NCBI GenBank assembly: GCA_002104985.1
Contig: MCGO01000001.1
Coordinates: 558,001 to 622,000, forward strand
From: Rhizoclosmatium globosum
Lineage: Eukaryota; Chytridiomycota; Chytridiomycetes; Chytridiales; Chytriomycetaceae
Length of the DNA: 64,000 nt
Direction of reading: 5' to 3'
Shown here: positions 35,793 to 45,547 of the stretch, piece after piece
Layout: each line of letters starts with the position of its first letter
Numbering within the stretch: the stretch's first letter is position 1
The notes under the pieces: model-generated
What the model was told of the DNA's origin: nothing
Database searches by the model: none
The model's input: the letters and a program-made list of their open reading frames with translations, nothing else
Made by a program: the position numbers and the translations under genes

Positions 35793-36865
35793 ATGATACC
35801 GGCGACCGCAACTCAGCTTCTGCGTCTTACTGAGGAGGTCAAGACTCAAAAGGAGTATATCGCCAGTCTAATTAGAGGCTATAACCCAAAGAGTATTGAA
35901 ATTGGGTACATTTACGCACAACGTAGACGCTTCAAGACAATGGTGGACAACATTGCTACATCTCTCAATCTGGAATCAGAGTCTGTGATCTCATATATGC
36001 AGTCACTTCATCAAGAGAGCTACTTCTCCAACGATGGGAATGTAAACCACACAGCAACTGCTAAAATCATCACTTCGCCAATCTGTTTCTGCCTGAAGTG
36101 TGAGCGCAAACTAACGGATCAGCCAGAAAGCCAACGTAAAGTTATTGGTGATGCTGGTATCGATTGTGTTGTCTTTATACCAAAGCAGTGTGAAAATGGA
36201 TCGTGTGATGCCGGAGTGTACTATGCCGATCACCATCAATCCCGAGGAAAGAAGTATTCATTCTACTATGCAAAGGCTGAAATTGAGGCAGGATACATTA
36301 CTTTGGACAATGTGTGGATGATGAGCTGGGAAACAGCATGTGTCTGGGTTATTGGTGTAATCACCGAGCTGAGGTACGATGTATTAGTGGTCTGCCCTGC
36401 TTATTGCTTATTATCTGTAGATCAAAGCTTTGGAACATCCAGAATGCATATCTCCAAACCCATCGGCAAGACGAGTCTGTTTTGCCTACTCCTCAGTCAA
36501 ATCCACTTTTCCTGAAAGCTTATGTCCTCAGTCACCTGTTGCTTCATTCTTGGTTTTTGGATGATCATGATGATAAGTTTCTTGACAATCCCTTCAGGGA
36601 CTTTATGCACAACAACAGCTTGTGTCTTCTGATCGGAGAATCATGGGATTTTCTTTCACGATATCGACCAGGTATGGAAGCATACGTAAACTGGCATCGA
36701 AAGAATTTTGCTGGGAGGTGGGCTCATCGCTGTTCTAAGTGTGTCATGGCTGGCTTTGGTGCTGTGGTTGCAGACGGGAAGGTTGCAGGCCATCAAATCT
36801 GTCGGTTTCTTCATTGTGAAGTATCTATTGTGGCTTCGCGAGTACGTCCTTTCGTTGCAAGATAA
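35793..36865 (+). CDS. CxC cysteine-cluster protein of the KDZ-associated kind
   Basis: Two exons joined across a 46-bp intron near 36374-36420. The first part has ICFCLKCERKL, IPKQCENGSCDAGVYY, KKYSFYYAKAEIEAGYI and WMMSWETACVW, which resembles the CxC5 cluster (two cysteine pairs, YY, then a SWxxA helix). The end has HRCSKCVMAG, AVVADGKVAGHQIC and HCEVS, like CxC6. Both clusters are known from proteins carried by fungal KDZ transposons. The similarity is by pattern, not by alignment. The last 210 bp overlap the minus-strand PHD gene in antisense, so one of the two ends must be wrong or both are truly overlapping. Confidence 0.6.
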
Positions 36866-38416
36866 ATGTTCAACACTCTTGCACTGGGTGCAGGGAGGCC
36901 ATTCTGTCTCCGATTGACAAACTGATTCACATATCGAGCACTTTTTTGCGATACAAGCTTTGCATAAGCCGTCTGGAGAATCCAAATTATCAATACAGAC
37001 TTGACAAATTGACGATGTACAGTTACAACAGGTGGTTGCATTGTCTGTTTCAGATCCACAGCTGCAGTAATAAGTATGAGAACCAGGGCCATCCCTCTCT
37101 TCATCAGAGTCCCTTCCTTCATCAGAGTCCCTTGCTTTGTCGACGTAAGCAGATTTGACGCTATCCTTTCCAACGCGATCATTTGGGCCATGATGCTTAT
37201 CGTAAGAGACAGATTCGACGCGATTTTTTGCTGAACGAGGCTTTTCGATCGGAACAGTCAGAGGCAAGGGAGCTCTTTGAGGTTGTGGCAGCCCTTTACG
37301 CCGATCTACAGTCGTAAAACGATGCGTACTACGGTGGGAATCGTCGGCAATAACAAACACATCGTGCGGTTTGGGAGATATTCCATCCTTAGTATCAGTA
37401 TCATCGTCCTGACAATCGCTGCAGATGTGGACATATGAATTTGATTGCGCCGTTGATGCCGTCACACCAACACAAGTAAAATGATCCCAAGAGAAGCAGT
37501 TTGCGCACTGAACCATACTAGAGTTGTTTCTCTTCCCGCACAAGCAAAGATGTCGCTTCGATGGAGGGCTAAACTTCAGTGCCGATACCGGACGAGATTG
37601 TGGTTTAACATCATCATTTGCATAGGTCTGTCTTGGTGCCATCGGAGTTGGTCTGCGTTGTGCCCGTCGTGCTTTGGCTTTGTTTCCATGCAATGGTTCC
37701 AGCGAATCGAATTCAGCGTTGGCAGAGATAAAGTCAATGTGGTACTTGTTCGTTGCATTCTTCGATTCTGGTATGAATCAGAACAATATTTGGACAATGG
37801 ATGCACTAACCCCATATGAAATCGAACAATTCACCTCGCAAGTGTTCCTTGTCCGACATCATTCCGAAGCTCTGGCTCAAACCTTTATACTCCCAGCCAC
37901 AATGAAACTGATCAGCAAGTTCTTCGAGGCGCCAGCCAGGCAACTTGAACAACGCATTATTCAGGTTATTCTTCTTTGTGTTTACTTTCGATTTGTTATC
38001 GCGGATGATTGCCAGTAACTCATCGTCAAGGACAACATTGTGTCGATCAGTCGATACAATCCAAGTCCGGTCGTCAATTCGACTGTTGGCAGTGCTGTGC
38101 CAACCATATAAGCATTGATATGAAGCCAAGCAAAAGTACAAGCATCAACACATCCTTACCGAAAGCAAGAGCACAACAAATCAACTTTTTCGACTTGCGT
38201 AGAGCGGTCAATCGTCGCACGGGATGGCATGATGAAGTTTGGGTCTTGTTCAAAGGTGTCAAGCAATGCGTTGAGGGAAGCGTGCCCAGCTCTAGAAGAG
38301 ACTGGCAATCGTTGCAAATATTGGCGAATACTCGCTGCTGTGTTTGCAACCGGGATTTGCAGGCGGTGCGGGTCATACTCCCAGCTGTTGATACGTTTGG
38401 GTCCTTTGGAAGCCAT
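36656..38416 (-). CDS. PHD/zinc-finger protein of the element
   Basis: Three exons joined in frame: MASKGPKRINSWEYDPHRLQ..., then RIDDRTWIVSTDRHNVVLDD..., then a long exon from about 37770. The last exon has a PHD-like finger LCLCGKRNNSSMVQCANCFS with DHFTCVGV and HICSDCQ, a Lys/Arg/Asp-rich linker (RDSDEGRDSDEERD), and a second cysteine series (YCSCGSETDNATTCCNC, CQVCIDNL, CKACIAKKCSICESVCQ, PPCTQCKSVEHLSC). PHD fingers read histone tails, so it could steer the element to chromatin; that is inference. The first 180 residues match nothing I know. The 3' end overlaps the CxC gene. Confidence 0.65.
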
Positions 38417-38488
38417 TTGTTGATCTTTTTATTAACAAACGAATCAAAAAGAGATGCCACATTAGAGGTATTGGCATCAGAGTTGCAT

Positions 38489-38574
38489 CCCGAATGAGCG
38501 TCTCAATGGTATCCGAATGGCATCCGAATGGGATGCCGAATGGGTTCCGAATCAAATACCCCTATTCGGACCAT
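38489..38574 (-). repeat. right inverted repeat with iterated CCGAAT
   Basis: Reverse complement of the left end: five CCGAAT words, then CGGACCAT. Followed by the direct repeat tcaaagtgaa. Confidence 0.8.
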
Positions 38575-38888
38575 CAACTCAAAGTGAAGTGGGCAAGAGA
38601 ATTGCTGCTGTGAGTCTAAAAGTTTCTATCGATTAAATTGGTTGATATTAACTTGACCAATATAGTTCAGAAAGAAGATTTTAAAGAAGGCTCAGTAAAT
38701 CTGTGTCTAAATCAAATAAAGTCGTCTTTTCCTGATTCTAACACTCCTCCGTCTACGAAGCTACACCATCGAAGCCAAATCATCAAAAAACATACTTTTA
38801 TATATTATAAAGACAACGTAAGAACTGAGAAGTGTCCGACAGTCCGCTCCAAACCAATTGTGTCTCCCAACAAAAACCTCATCCAAAA

Positions 38889-39983
38889 ATGAAATTCAAC
38901 CTCTTCCACCTACGCACACACCCACACCACGACAACGTCTACACCCAAAAAGTAAAAGCAAACTTCACACACGAGATCCTCGCCGCCGCCGCCGGCTTCG
39001 AAGCCATGCGTCTCCTCGAAGACCACCTCGCCTCCACAAACTCCATCCCACACAGCTCAAACCACTCCCTCCTCCGCGAACTCCTCGCCGGCTTCGCAGC
39101 CGCCGAAGCCGAGAAACTCATTGAAGAGCATCAACTCCAAGAAACGTACGACCTTGAAAAGCTGAAGCAGCAGGCTTCTGCTGCGGCGCTCCAGCATTAC
39201 GATGAGACGTATGGGAAGACGGAGGATGGGAGTGTGGCGGCTTTGGATAACTTTGGGATCCAGTATTGTTTGTATGCAGAGTTCCATGATCATGGAGTGA
39301 ACCAGCTGGTGCATGTGCTGTTTGTGCCTGTGTTTTTGTGGAGCTTGTTTGCAGTTATCAGTTGTTTGTCGCCGTCGTTTGGGGCGTGGCCGCTTGATGC
39401 TGTGGGTGTGCCATTGAACATCACTGTGGTTGTTGCTTTGGTATACTCGGTTTACTATGTGTCTCTGCACCCAGTTATTGGCGGAACTGCTTCGTTGTTT
39501 ATTGTCGCTGCTTGTTTGGTGTACGGTGATCACTTTGCAGCCTCAGACTTCCTTGGGGTGAGTTAGTTGCTTGCTTTAGTCACATGGGTTTGACTTCGCT
39601 TGTTACAGGCTCCATTGGAAGTTGCATTGGGGTCATTAATACTTTCTGGAGCTGCTCTATTTGGTGAGGCCAGATAATCTTGCCGAATCAGTTGTAACAG
39701 TTCTTCTCTTCCCACACAGCCGGTAACTACTTTATCGAAAAGCGATTCCCTCCAGTAGCCGCACAGTACATTTTCGAAAGTAAGTTCTAGGTTACTTTTT
39801 AATATCCAGATGCTGATCCATGTTGATAGTCTTGGTTGTTGCACCTTTGTTTGTTTGGGCTCGCAGCCTTTTCTCGGTTGGACTTTTCAAGGAGCTTGGG
39901 CTGGAGTTTGAAGTTGAAACCAAGAAGCGCATCAACACCTTCAAGTCGGCTCAAGAACAGAAGGTTCTAAAGAAGGAGGAGTA
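38889..39983 (+). CDS. CipC-like (DUF3759) domain fused to MPO1-type (DUF962) enzyme
   Basis: Four exons (38889-39557, 39609-39663, 39720-39782, about 39832-39983). Residues 1-110 read like CipC/DUF3759: a His-rich start (THPHHDNVYTQKV), FTHEILAAAAGFEAMRLLED, LLRELLAGFAAAEAEKLIEE. Then comes a complete DUF962 unit: YCLYAEFHDHGVNQLVHVLF, YVSLHPVIGG, GNYFIEKRFPPVAAQYIFE and VVAPLFVWARSLF. CipC is a small cytosolic stress-linked fungal protein; why it joins a membrane dioxygenase is unknown. This copy keeps the C-terminal KKRINTF region that the first MPO1 copy lost to the element. Confidence 0.85.
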
Positions 39984-40286
39984 GCGGTGATCAGAGTCTA
40001 TGTTTGTTGAAACGATCTCATAAGAACAATAACTGAACAAAAACTACGTTATAAAGTTACAATGTTATCTGAACAGGAGTAGCAAAGGTATTAAGTTGCA
40101 TCAAGTTTATTGTTACGTCGCGAAGCTAAGCCTCAAGCGAAAACCAAACCAAAGGAAATCTCAGGAGAATAATACCATATCCTACAAACTGAGTCTCCAT
40201 TCGTAGCACCGTCGCAGCGCGAACCGTCGTGCCATCCTTGTCCGGATATACAAATCCATAAACACTACTAACACCCAGATCCCAGT
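39984..40286. other. convergent intergenic, nothing seen
   Basis: About 300 bp between two convergent stops. AT-rich 3' sequences on both strands; no frame or repeat noted. Confidence 0.5.
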
Positions 40287-42560
40287 TTACACCAAAGCAG
40301 ACGCAGAAACGACAAACATCTGCGAACCAACACCCAAAGACTCCTCAACAGCACGTTGTCTCAAGTAAACCGCACCAACGCAAGACTTGGAACTACTCAA
40401 GTAAGACTCAACGGCAACAGCACCAAGCTTCTCAATCTGAGCTGCAGAAACCACAGCACTGTTCAACAAGACATGTTGGACAGACCCAGATGGAAGAGAA
40501 GCCACAGCGTTGCGAACCATTTCAGCAAGAAGAGCAGAGGACTGAGCCGCAGTTACACGAGAGGCAACTTGCTTGATCTCCAAGACTGAGTGATGGACAG
40601 CGTGTTCGGCAGTGATGCAAGCCATCTGAATGTCAGCAGACTCAGCAGTGGCGGTGGCTGCACGAGACTTCTTGCGCGAAGACTTGGGGATGGAAGCGAA
40701 AGCAATGTACTGCCCAGAAGTGGATGAAGCGACGCGAGACTCCTCCTTGGACCAAAGAGCTTCAGCAGACTGTTGGATAGCCGCGGCAGAGGAGAAGACG
40801 GCGTTGGCACCACTGAGTTGCTTTGGAACAGCGTGCTGGGAAATGTAGGAGTCCAAGAAGATTGTCTTGCCTTCACCCATAGGAGAAACGTTGGAGGCAG
40901 AAACTGGAACAAACGTGTGAGTGGCCTTGGTGTCACCGAGACGGAAATGAGGCAAAGAACAGGTGCGGCGACCATCTTGGAAGAGCTCGAATGGACGGTA
41001 CTTTCCAGTACGGTATTTACCGCCACCACCGCACTCGGTACAGAATCCATAGTGGTCACGACAGCCAGCACACACAACCTCGACAGAGAAAGAGTCAGAT
41101 TTGCGAGCAGTCTGGCCTTCACCACAGTGACGCTTGACGGCACCAGTGTCAATGACTTGAACACCACCAGTACCAACGTGAGTCTGGCAGACATCACAGT
41201 GGACAGCCTTGCCATCGTCGTTGATCTTGCGAGCACGTTTGCGAGACTGGATGATCTTGAGGTTTGGAATATCAGCGACTGGGGAAACAGAGCGAGAGTC
41301 AGACTGAGAGCAGGAGTCACAGGTCACTTCCACAAGGTAGCCAGCCTGGAACGAATCCACAGAACCACGGAGAATCATGGTGGCAACAGCGACACCACAG
41401 GACTTGCAGGAGGATGGGTACTCAACAGTTTGCTTGTTACCCACGACCTTGCACTGGTAGACTGAGGAGACAGCAGTCTCGCGGTTGCCCTTGGTAACAG
41501 AGAGAGCTGGGGAAGAAGGGGTCTTGGAGGCACGTGGTGCCTTCTTGGCAGGACCTGCAGTTGCAGAAACAACTGAAACAGGGGCAGCTTGAGGGACAGA
41601 CATCAAAGAGTCGAGCCAGTTCAAAGAAGAATCAGCCGAACCGATACCAGCCATAGAAAAGACGTTGCTACTAGCAGCTGACGAGTCAAAGCTCAAGCCA
41701 GCTGCCGCGTCCATCGAGGCCGGGAACGGGGTCCCAAACGAGGAAAAGAAATCCAAGTTTGGTTGAGAAGGAGAAGAGTAGTTACTGGTACTTGAAGCAG
41801 GGTGGTTGCCAAACATGAACATGTCAGCACCAACAGAAACAGCGTTAGAACCAGGAACAGCAGAGTAGCCATTGAAAGCCTTAGACGAGACGTTGCTACT
41901 AGCGGAAGGCGAGACAGGGCTCAAGCCAACCGCCACGTCCATCGGGGCCATATCAAATGGGGTTCCAAAGGTAGACGAGAAGTCGAAACCAGTGGGGAAA
42001 GAAGAAAAGACAGATGCACCAGAAGCAGCTTGAAGAAGCAAGTCTGGGGCAAAACCATTGGCTGGCATTGAGGGCACAACGTTGTTGCTAGCAGCGGCCG
42101 AGTCAAAGACAGTCGAGGCCGCTGCCACGTTGCCCAGTGCAGCGAATGGGGTTCCGAACGAGGACAAAAGATCAATGTCGTTCGGGGAGGAAGAACAAGA
42201 AGAAGCGGCAGCGAAGGCGGTAACTACGATATAGTTGAGGTTAGAGACAGAGTTCGAAGAGGGTGGGTGATTAAAGAGACAACACAACGCACCATCAAAG
42301 TTCGCCGCCTCCGAAAACAGATTCGCCGGAGAAAGAAGGCCGCGCGGAGAGTCGAGCGCAGGAAGACTGGGCGACGGAGTGAAGCCGTGGCGGAGGATCT
42401 GCGTCGCCGAACCGGGCACAGCGAGCGAGGTCCGGCGGTCGCTGCCTCCAGTTCCAGAGACTGTCGCAGAGGAGGCAGCAGACGCAGAAGAGAGCAGTGC
42501 CATGAAGGACTCGGTAAACGCCTTGTTGTTGTTGTTGTTGTTGTTGGCAGTGGCGTTCAT
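40287..42560 (-). CDS. Cys-rich protein with FGTPF repeats, unknown role
   Basis: Long single frame, possibly with a 69-bp in-frame intron near 42225-42293. The ATG at 42560 starts MNATANNNNNNNKAF, with Asn from a GTT/AAC run. The first 380 residues are Ser/Ala/Asn-rich and carry three copies of a module with SSFGTPF followed by MDVAVGLS or MDAAAGLS-like words and SASSNV. The middle has five or more cysteine pairs: SSCKSCGVAV, CDSCSQSD, VHCDVCQTHVG, VVCAGCRDHYGFCTECGGG, then KYRTGKYRPFELFQDGRRTC. A basic patch RKRARKI could be a nuclear signal. The layout (activation-like low complexity plus zinc ribbons) suggests a regulator, but I recognise no family. Confidence 0.75.
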   Translation of the reverse strand: MNATANNNNNNNKAFTESFMALLSSASAASSATVSGTGGSDRRTSLAVPGSATQILRHGFTPSPSLPALDSPRGLLSPANLFSEAANFDGALCCLFNHPPSSNSVSNLNYIVVTAFAAASSCSSSPNDIDLLSSFGTPFAALGNVAAASTVFDSAAASNNVVPSMPANGFAPDLLLQAASGASVFSSFPTGFDFSSTFGTPFDMAPMDVAVGLSPVSPSASSNVSSKAFNGYSAVPGSNAVSVGADMFMFGNHPASSTSNYSSPSQPNLDFFSSFGTPFPASMDAAAGLSFDSSAASSNVFSMAGIGSADSSLNWLDSLMSVPQAAPVSVVSATAGPAKKAPRASKTPSSPALSVTKGNRETAVSSVYQCKVVGNKQTVEYPSSCKSCGVAVATMILRGSVDSFQAGYLVEVTCDSCSQSDSRSVSPVADIPNLKIIQSRKRARKINDDGKAVHCDVCQTHVGTGGVQVIDTGAVKRHCGEGQTARKSDSFSVEVVCAGCRDHYGFCTECGGGGKYRTGKYRPFELFQDGRRTCSLPHFRLGDTKATHTFVPVSASNVSPMGEGKTIFLDSYISQHAVPKQLSGANAVFSSAAAIQQSAEALWSKEESRVASSTSGQYIAFASIPKSSRKKSRAATATAESADIQMACITAEHAVHHSVLEIKQVASRVTAAQSSALLAEMVRNAVASLPSGSVQHVLLNSAVVSAAQIEKLGAVAVESYLSSSKSCVGAVYLRQRAVEESLGVGSQMFVVSASALV

Positions 42561-42635
42561 ATTGGACAGGCAGAGAAGCAAAGAGGAAGTTGGATGGAAC
42601 TTTTTGGGTGGCCTGAAAATCGTGGGCCCTTTCAA

Positions 42636-43019
42636 CGCATGTGAAAATTTGATGGAGAGATTGATGAATTGCCGTTCCGTGCTTCCTCCCCTCTTCTCAA
42701 GTACATTTAGCTGCGGACGAGATGTACTTTCGGTTCTCTATCTTTCTGGTGACTGCTGGTGCAGTGGTTGATGCTACATCCTCACAGGTGCATGGGCATT
42801 CAAAAATGTGACACGTAAGCACAGATTTTTTTGGAGGCTGAAGCCCAATTTCCGCTTTGACATTTAAATTCGTTATTTGTTTCTTGTTTAATCTGTAGAA
42901 CTAAAAAGCAAAACAGCCATGTATCAGCAGAATTGTATTTTGGTGAATTGACTTCCTCCTTCGACAATGCCTTTCAGTCTTTGGAAAGTGCGGGTTTTCA
43001 CTGCATACACGGCAGGATA
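42636..43019. other. intergenic, nothing seen
   Basis: Holds the promoter side of the Cys-rich gene; no frame above background, no repeat noted. Confidence 0.4.
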
Positions 43020-43380
43020 CTATTCGCCGCACAAAAAATCAATATTAATATACATGCTTTGATTCGCAACATAGTTCATTAATTTAGTTTGACAATCGAA
43101 CCGTGAAGCCCTGATAGCCGTGAGTATCGATAACAGATGACTCCCAAATACCGTATTGTGGAAACTTGTGATCGACAAAGAAGGGAACGAGTCCGTCGTT
43201 TGTGTGCACGAATGTCGAAGGATAAATGTCGGCAGGCATATGTCCCGGGACCGATTCCAATCCACAGACATTCATAATTACTTTGAACTTTTCGGAATAT
43301 TCAACAACTCACATAAACTCTTTCTGGCCGATATATCAATAATCGGGGTGGGAGGCTGGGGGAACTTGTGAAGTTTTTGG
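43020..43380 (-). pseudogene. decayed FkbM-type gene copy
   Basis: Pieces in different frames match the intact gene next door: IIDISARKSL (cf. VFIDLGANRGDS), ADIYPSTFVHTNDGLVPFFV (cf. IYPSTVVYTKDTTVSFFV), DHKFPQYGIWESSVI (cf. DHKNPAHDFWGSSLL) and MYINIDFLCGE (cf. AYVNIDYLYIEW). The start, the SAM-loop glycine and most of the rest are gone. It lies about 100 bp downstream of the parent in the same orientation, so it is probably a tandem-duplication remnant. Confidence 0.7.
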
Positions 43381-43484
43381 TTGTTGGATGTGGAATCGGA
43401 ATTAAGACATGAAGGAATCCATCAACGCTTTGTCATATTTACTTTCGAGATAATTATAAAGAGATCTCAAATAAAGAATTCATA

Positions 43485-44288
43485 TTAACGAGCAGCAGAA
43501 TCATATGTTGGTGCCTGAACACCTTCCTTCACCATTTCCTTCAACGCCTCATAAGCTTTCGCTGGCTTCACCTTTCGGTCTTCCTCAGACAAAACACCCT
43601 CATGCCATTCAATGTACAAGTAATCGATATTCACGTACGCACCAGTGCTCAACAGATGAGGGATAGTATCAAACTCGGCGCCCTCAATATCCACCTTAAC
43701 AACCACATGATCTTCCTTCTTAAAGTTTTGAAGAATGAAGCGCGCAATATTGATAGCGGGGAGATCAACCTTGTCTTGTGCAGTGACATCTGGGTGGGAG
43801 GCAAGGAGCGAAGAGCCCCAGAAGTCATGAGCTGGATTCTTGTGGTCGACAAAGAAAGAAACGGTAGTATCTTTGGTGTAGACGACAGTGGAAGGATAAA
43901 TATAAATGGGGGCGTAAGAGCCATCCTTGTCGTACTTGGCCTTGATTTCCTTGAGAGGCTCGTCAAACACTGAATTCGCTTCGAATAGGTGCGCCTCCAT
44001 TTCCTTGTGTGATCGGCCAGCAGGGATGGTGTAGTTGTAGTTAAACTTCTTGCCAACACCGAGCATTGCTTCGTACGAGTCTCCCCTGTTGGCACCGAGG
44101 TCAATGAAAACAAGACGTTGCTTTGTAGAGCCAGAAGACTTCTGGGACTTCACATCGGACTGGAGACTGGATTGAGTGTGGTTGACGGAGGTACTTGCCG
44201 ACTTCCCAAGGAGATCAAAACTGATTCCAAGCAACAAAAGACCAGCGATGATGGCCATGATACTGACGGTGCGTCCTGAGGTGGTCAT
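43485..44288 (-). CDS. membrane-anchored FkbM-family methyltransferase-like protein
   Basis: Single exon, 267 residues. A signal-anchor (IMAIIAGLLLLGISFDLL) at residues 9-27, a Ser/Lys stem, then LVFIDLGANRGDSYEAML (the SAM-binding loop of FkbM proteins), HLFEANSVFDEPL, VVYTKDTTVSFFVDHKNPAH, VVVKVDIEGAEFDTIPHLL and VNIDYLYIEWHEG. FkbM proteins O-methylate sugars or small molecules; a type-II topology would place this one in the Golgi or outside. Substrate unknown. Confidence 0.8.
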   Translation of the reverse strand: MTTSGRTVSIMAIIAGLLLLGISFDLLGKSASTSVNHTQSSLQSDVKSQKSSGSTKQRLVFIDLGANRGDSYEAMLGVGKKFNYNYTIPAGRSHKEMEAHLFEANSVFDEPLKEIKAKYDKDGSYAPIYIYPSTVVYTKDTTVSFFVDHKNPAHDFWGSSLLASHPDVTAQDKVDLPAINIARFILQNFKKEDHVVVKVDIEGAEFDTIPHLLSTGAYVNIDYLYIEWHEGVLSEEDRKVKPAKAYEALKEMVKEGVQAPTYDSAAR

Positions 44289-44692
44289 TGTGATTGAGTG
44301 TAAAAATGTGGTAATAGGAAAATTTCGAAATGGTGAGATGAGGCTGAAAATCGACCTGACAAAATTCAGTTTTGGGAATTATCATGTTCTCCTTTAGATT
44401 TTTATCATTAATTCGTCTTCACATTTTTAATTTCCATCCTCAAGTATTATTGTGTATCGATCCAATAATATAAAGACATTCAGCAAACAAATTAATGTGA
44501 ATATAACGAGTCCATAATATCCCCCTCCTAATATCTCGTTTTGGTAGCAGCCAGATATGATCGCAGTGTGAATCGCAATTACCCAAACAAAGGGGCAAGG
44601 TGGCACAGCAGGCGCGTCATGAAACAAAATCCTCCACCCAACACACCAGCGCCCCAAACCACTCCGTCCTGACAAAAAACAAATCAACCAAA

Positions 44693-45520
44693 ATGCGCGA
44701 AGTCTACAAACAAGGCAAGACACTATCCTCACACGCGGCCTTTGCAAAACGCCAACTCGCCGCCACCAAAACAACCGCACCCACCCAACTCAACACACCG
44801 CCCAAACCGCGAGGCCCACGTGCACCGCCAGTCCCGCGCCACCCACGTCTTAACCCACACCCTCGCATCACCCACAACCCACAACAACCACTCCTGCCTC
44901 AGGGTCCAAACTCCGACAGCCTCGTGCACCACGTCTTCACACACCTCGAAACAGAAGCGCTACGGATCCTTGACGTGTGCGCCACGATTTTGTATCCCGA
45001 CATTGACCAGTTCTGTGCAATCGGCACGGCATCCACCCGCGCCACCGACGCTTTACCTGGAGTGTACCCGTCCCTCCCCGCCTCCGATGACGATACCGAT
45101 ATTGAAAACACGGAGAATATCGTGGAAGAGCCTGTTGCTGCGGATCCAATGACGACATCACAAATGTATTCTGCTACTGTTGATACCGTTGCTGAGCGGA
45201 TGCTAGCTGACTTGACCCCGTCCACGATGCTCATGATGATGACAATGTTGAATCACGGGCCTGGAGTTGGAGTGTTGGTTGGAAGTGTGTCGGAAGATGC
45301 ATCTGCTGTTGTTCCACAGGAATCGAATTTTGTGGAAACAAGTGTCATTGAACAGCCTACATACTCGGATGCAATGGTGGATGTTCCTATTGTTTTGTCA
45401 CAGGACGTTGAGTCTGAGGACTCTGTCCATGATGATGACTATGAAGTGATTCCATCCTTCACAGAAAACCACCACATTGACTCAGATGAATCTATGGATG
45501 AAGACTGGGAACAAATTTAA
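44693..45520 (+). CDS. acidic protein of unknown function
   Basis: Single exon. The ATG follows aatcaaccaaa, a good fungal leader. The first 80 residues are basic and Pro-rich (LNTPPKPRGPRAPPVPRHPR), the rest acidic (SDDDTDIENTENIVEE, DSDESMDEDWEQI) with a short hydrophobic run of methionines (TMLMMMTML). Upstream in-frame codons are open to 44600 but have no ATG. No known domain. Confidence 0.6.
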   Translation: MREVYKQGKTLSSHAAFAKRQLAATKTTAPTQLNTPPKPRGPRAPPVPRHPRLNPHPRITHNPQQPLLPQGPNSDSLVHHVFTHLETEALRILDVCATILYPDIDQFCAIGTASTRATDALPGVYPSLPASDDDTDIENTENIVEEPVAADPMTTSQMYSATVDTVAERMLADLTPSTMLMMMTMLNHGPGVGVLVGSVSEDASAVVPQESNFVETSVIEQPTYSDAMVDVPIVLSQDVESEDSVHDDDYEVIPSFTENHHIDSDESMDEDWEQI

Positions 45521-45547
45521 TGCCGTTTGGTATCTATTTCTCTATCT

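Larger units (their letters stand above)
35603..38578. mobile_element. 2976-bp inverted-repeat element with CxC-cluster and PHD-finger genes
   Basis: Ends share an inverted repeat that begins ATGGTCCGAA at 35609 and (reverse strand) at 38574, followed by iterated ATTCGG words for about 90 bp at both sides. A 10-bp direct repeat tcaaagtgaa lies at 35593-35602 and 38579-38588, consistent with a target-site duplication; without the element, the MPO1 reading frame runs straight across. Inside are two convergent genes: a plus-strand protein with cysteine clusters like those tied to KDZ transposons, and a minus-strand PHD-finger protein. No DDE-type transposase core is visible, so mobility may need a helper or an unrecognised enzyme. 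Confidence 0.8.

Noticed and set aside
42520..42545. GTT triplet run
   Set aside because: A simple repeat coding for Asn in the Cys-rich protein; not a separate feature.
44427..44780. Minus-strand frame with a hydrophobic end (LVIFTLICLLNVFILLD)
   Set aside because: It overlaps the start of the acidic-protein gene in antisense, and its first half is Arg/Cys/Trp-rich as expected of antisense of Pro-rich codons. The last 50 codons could be a tiny separate gene but have no ATG.
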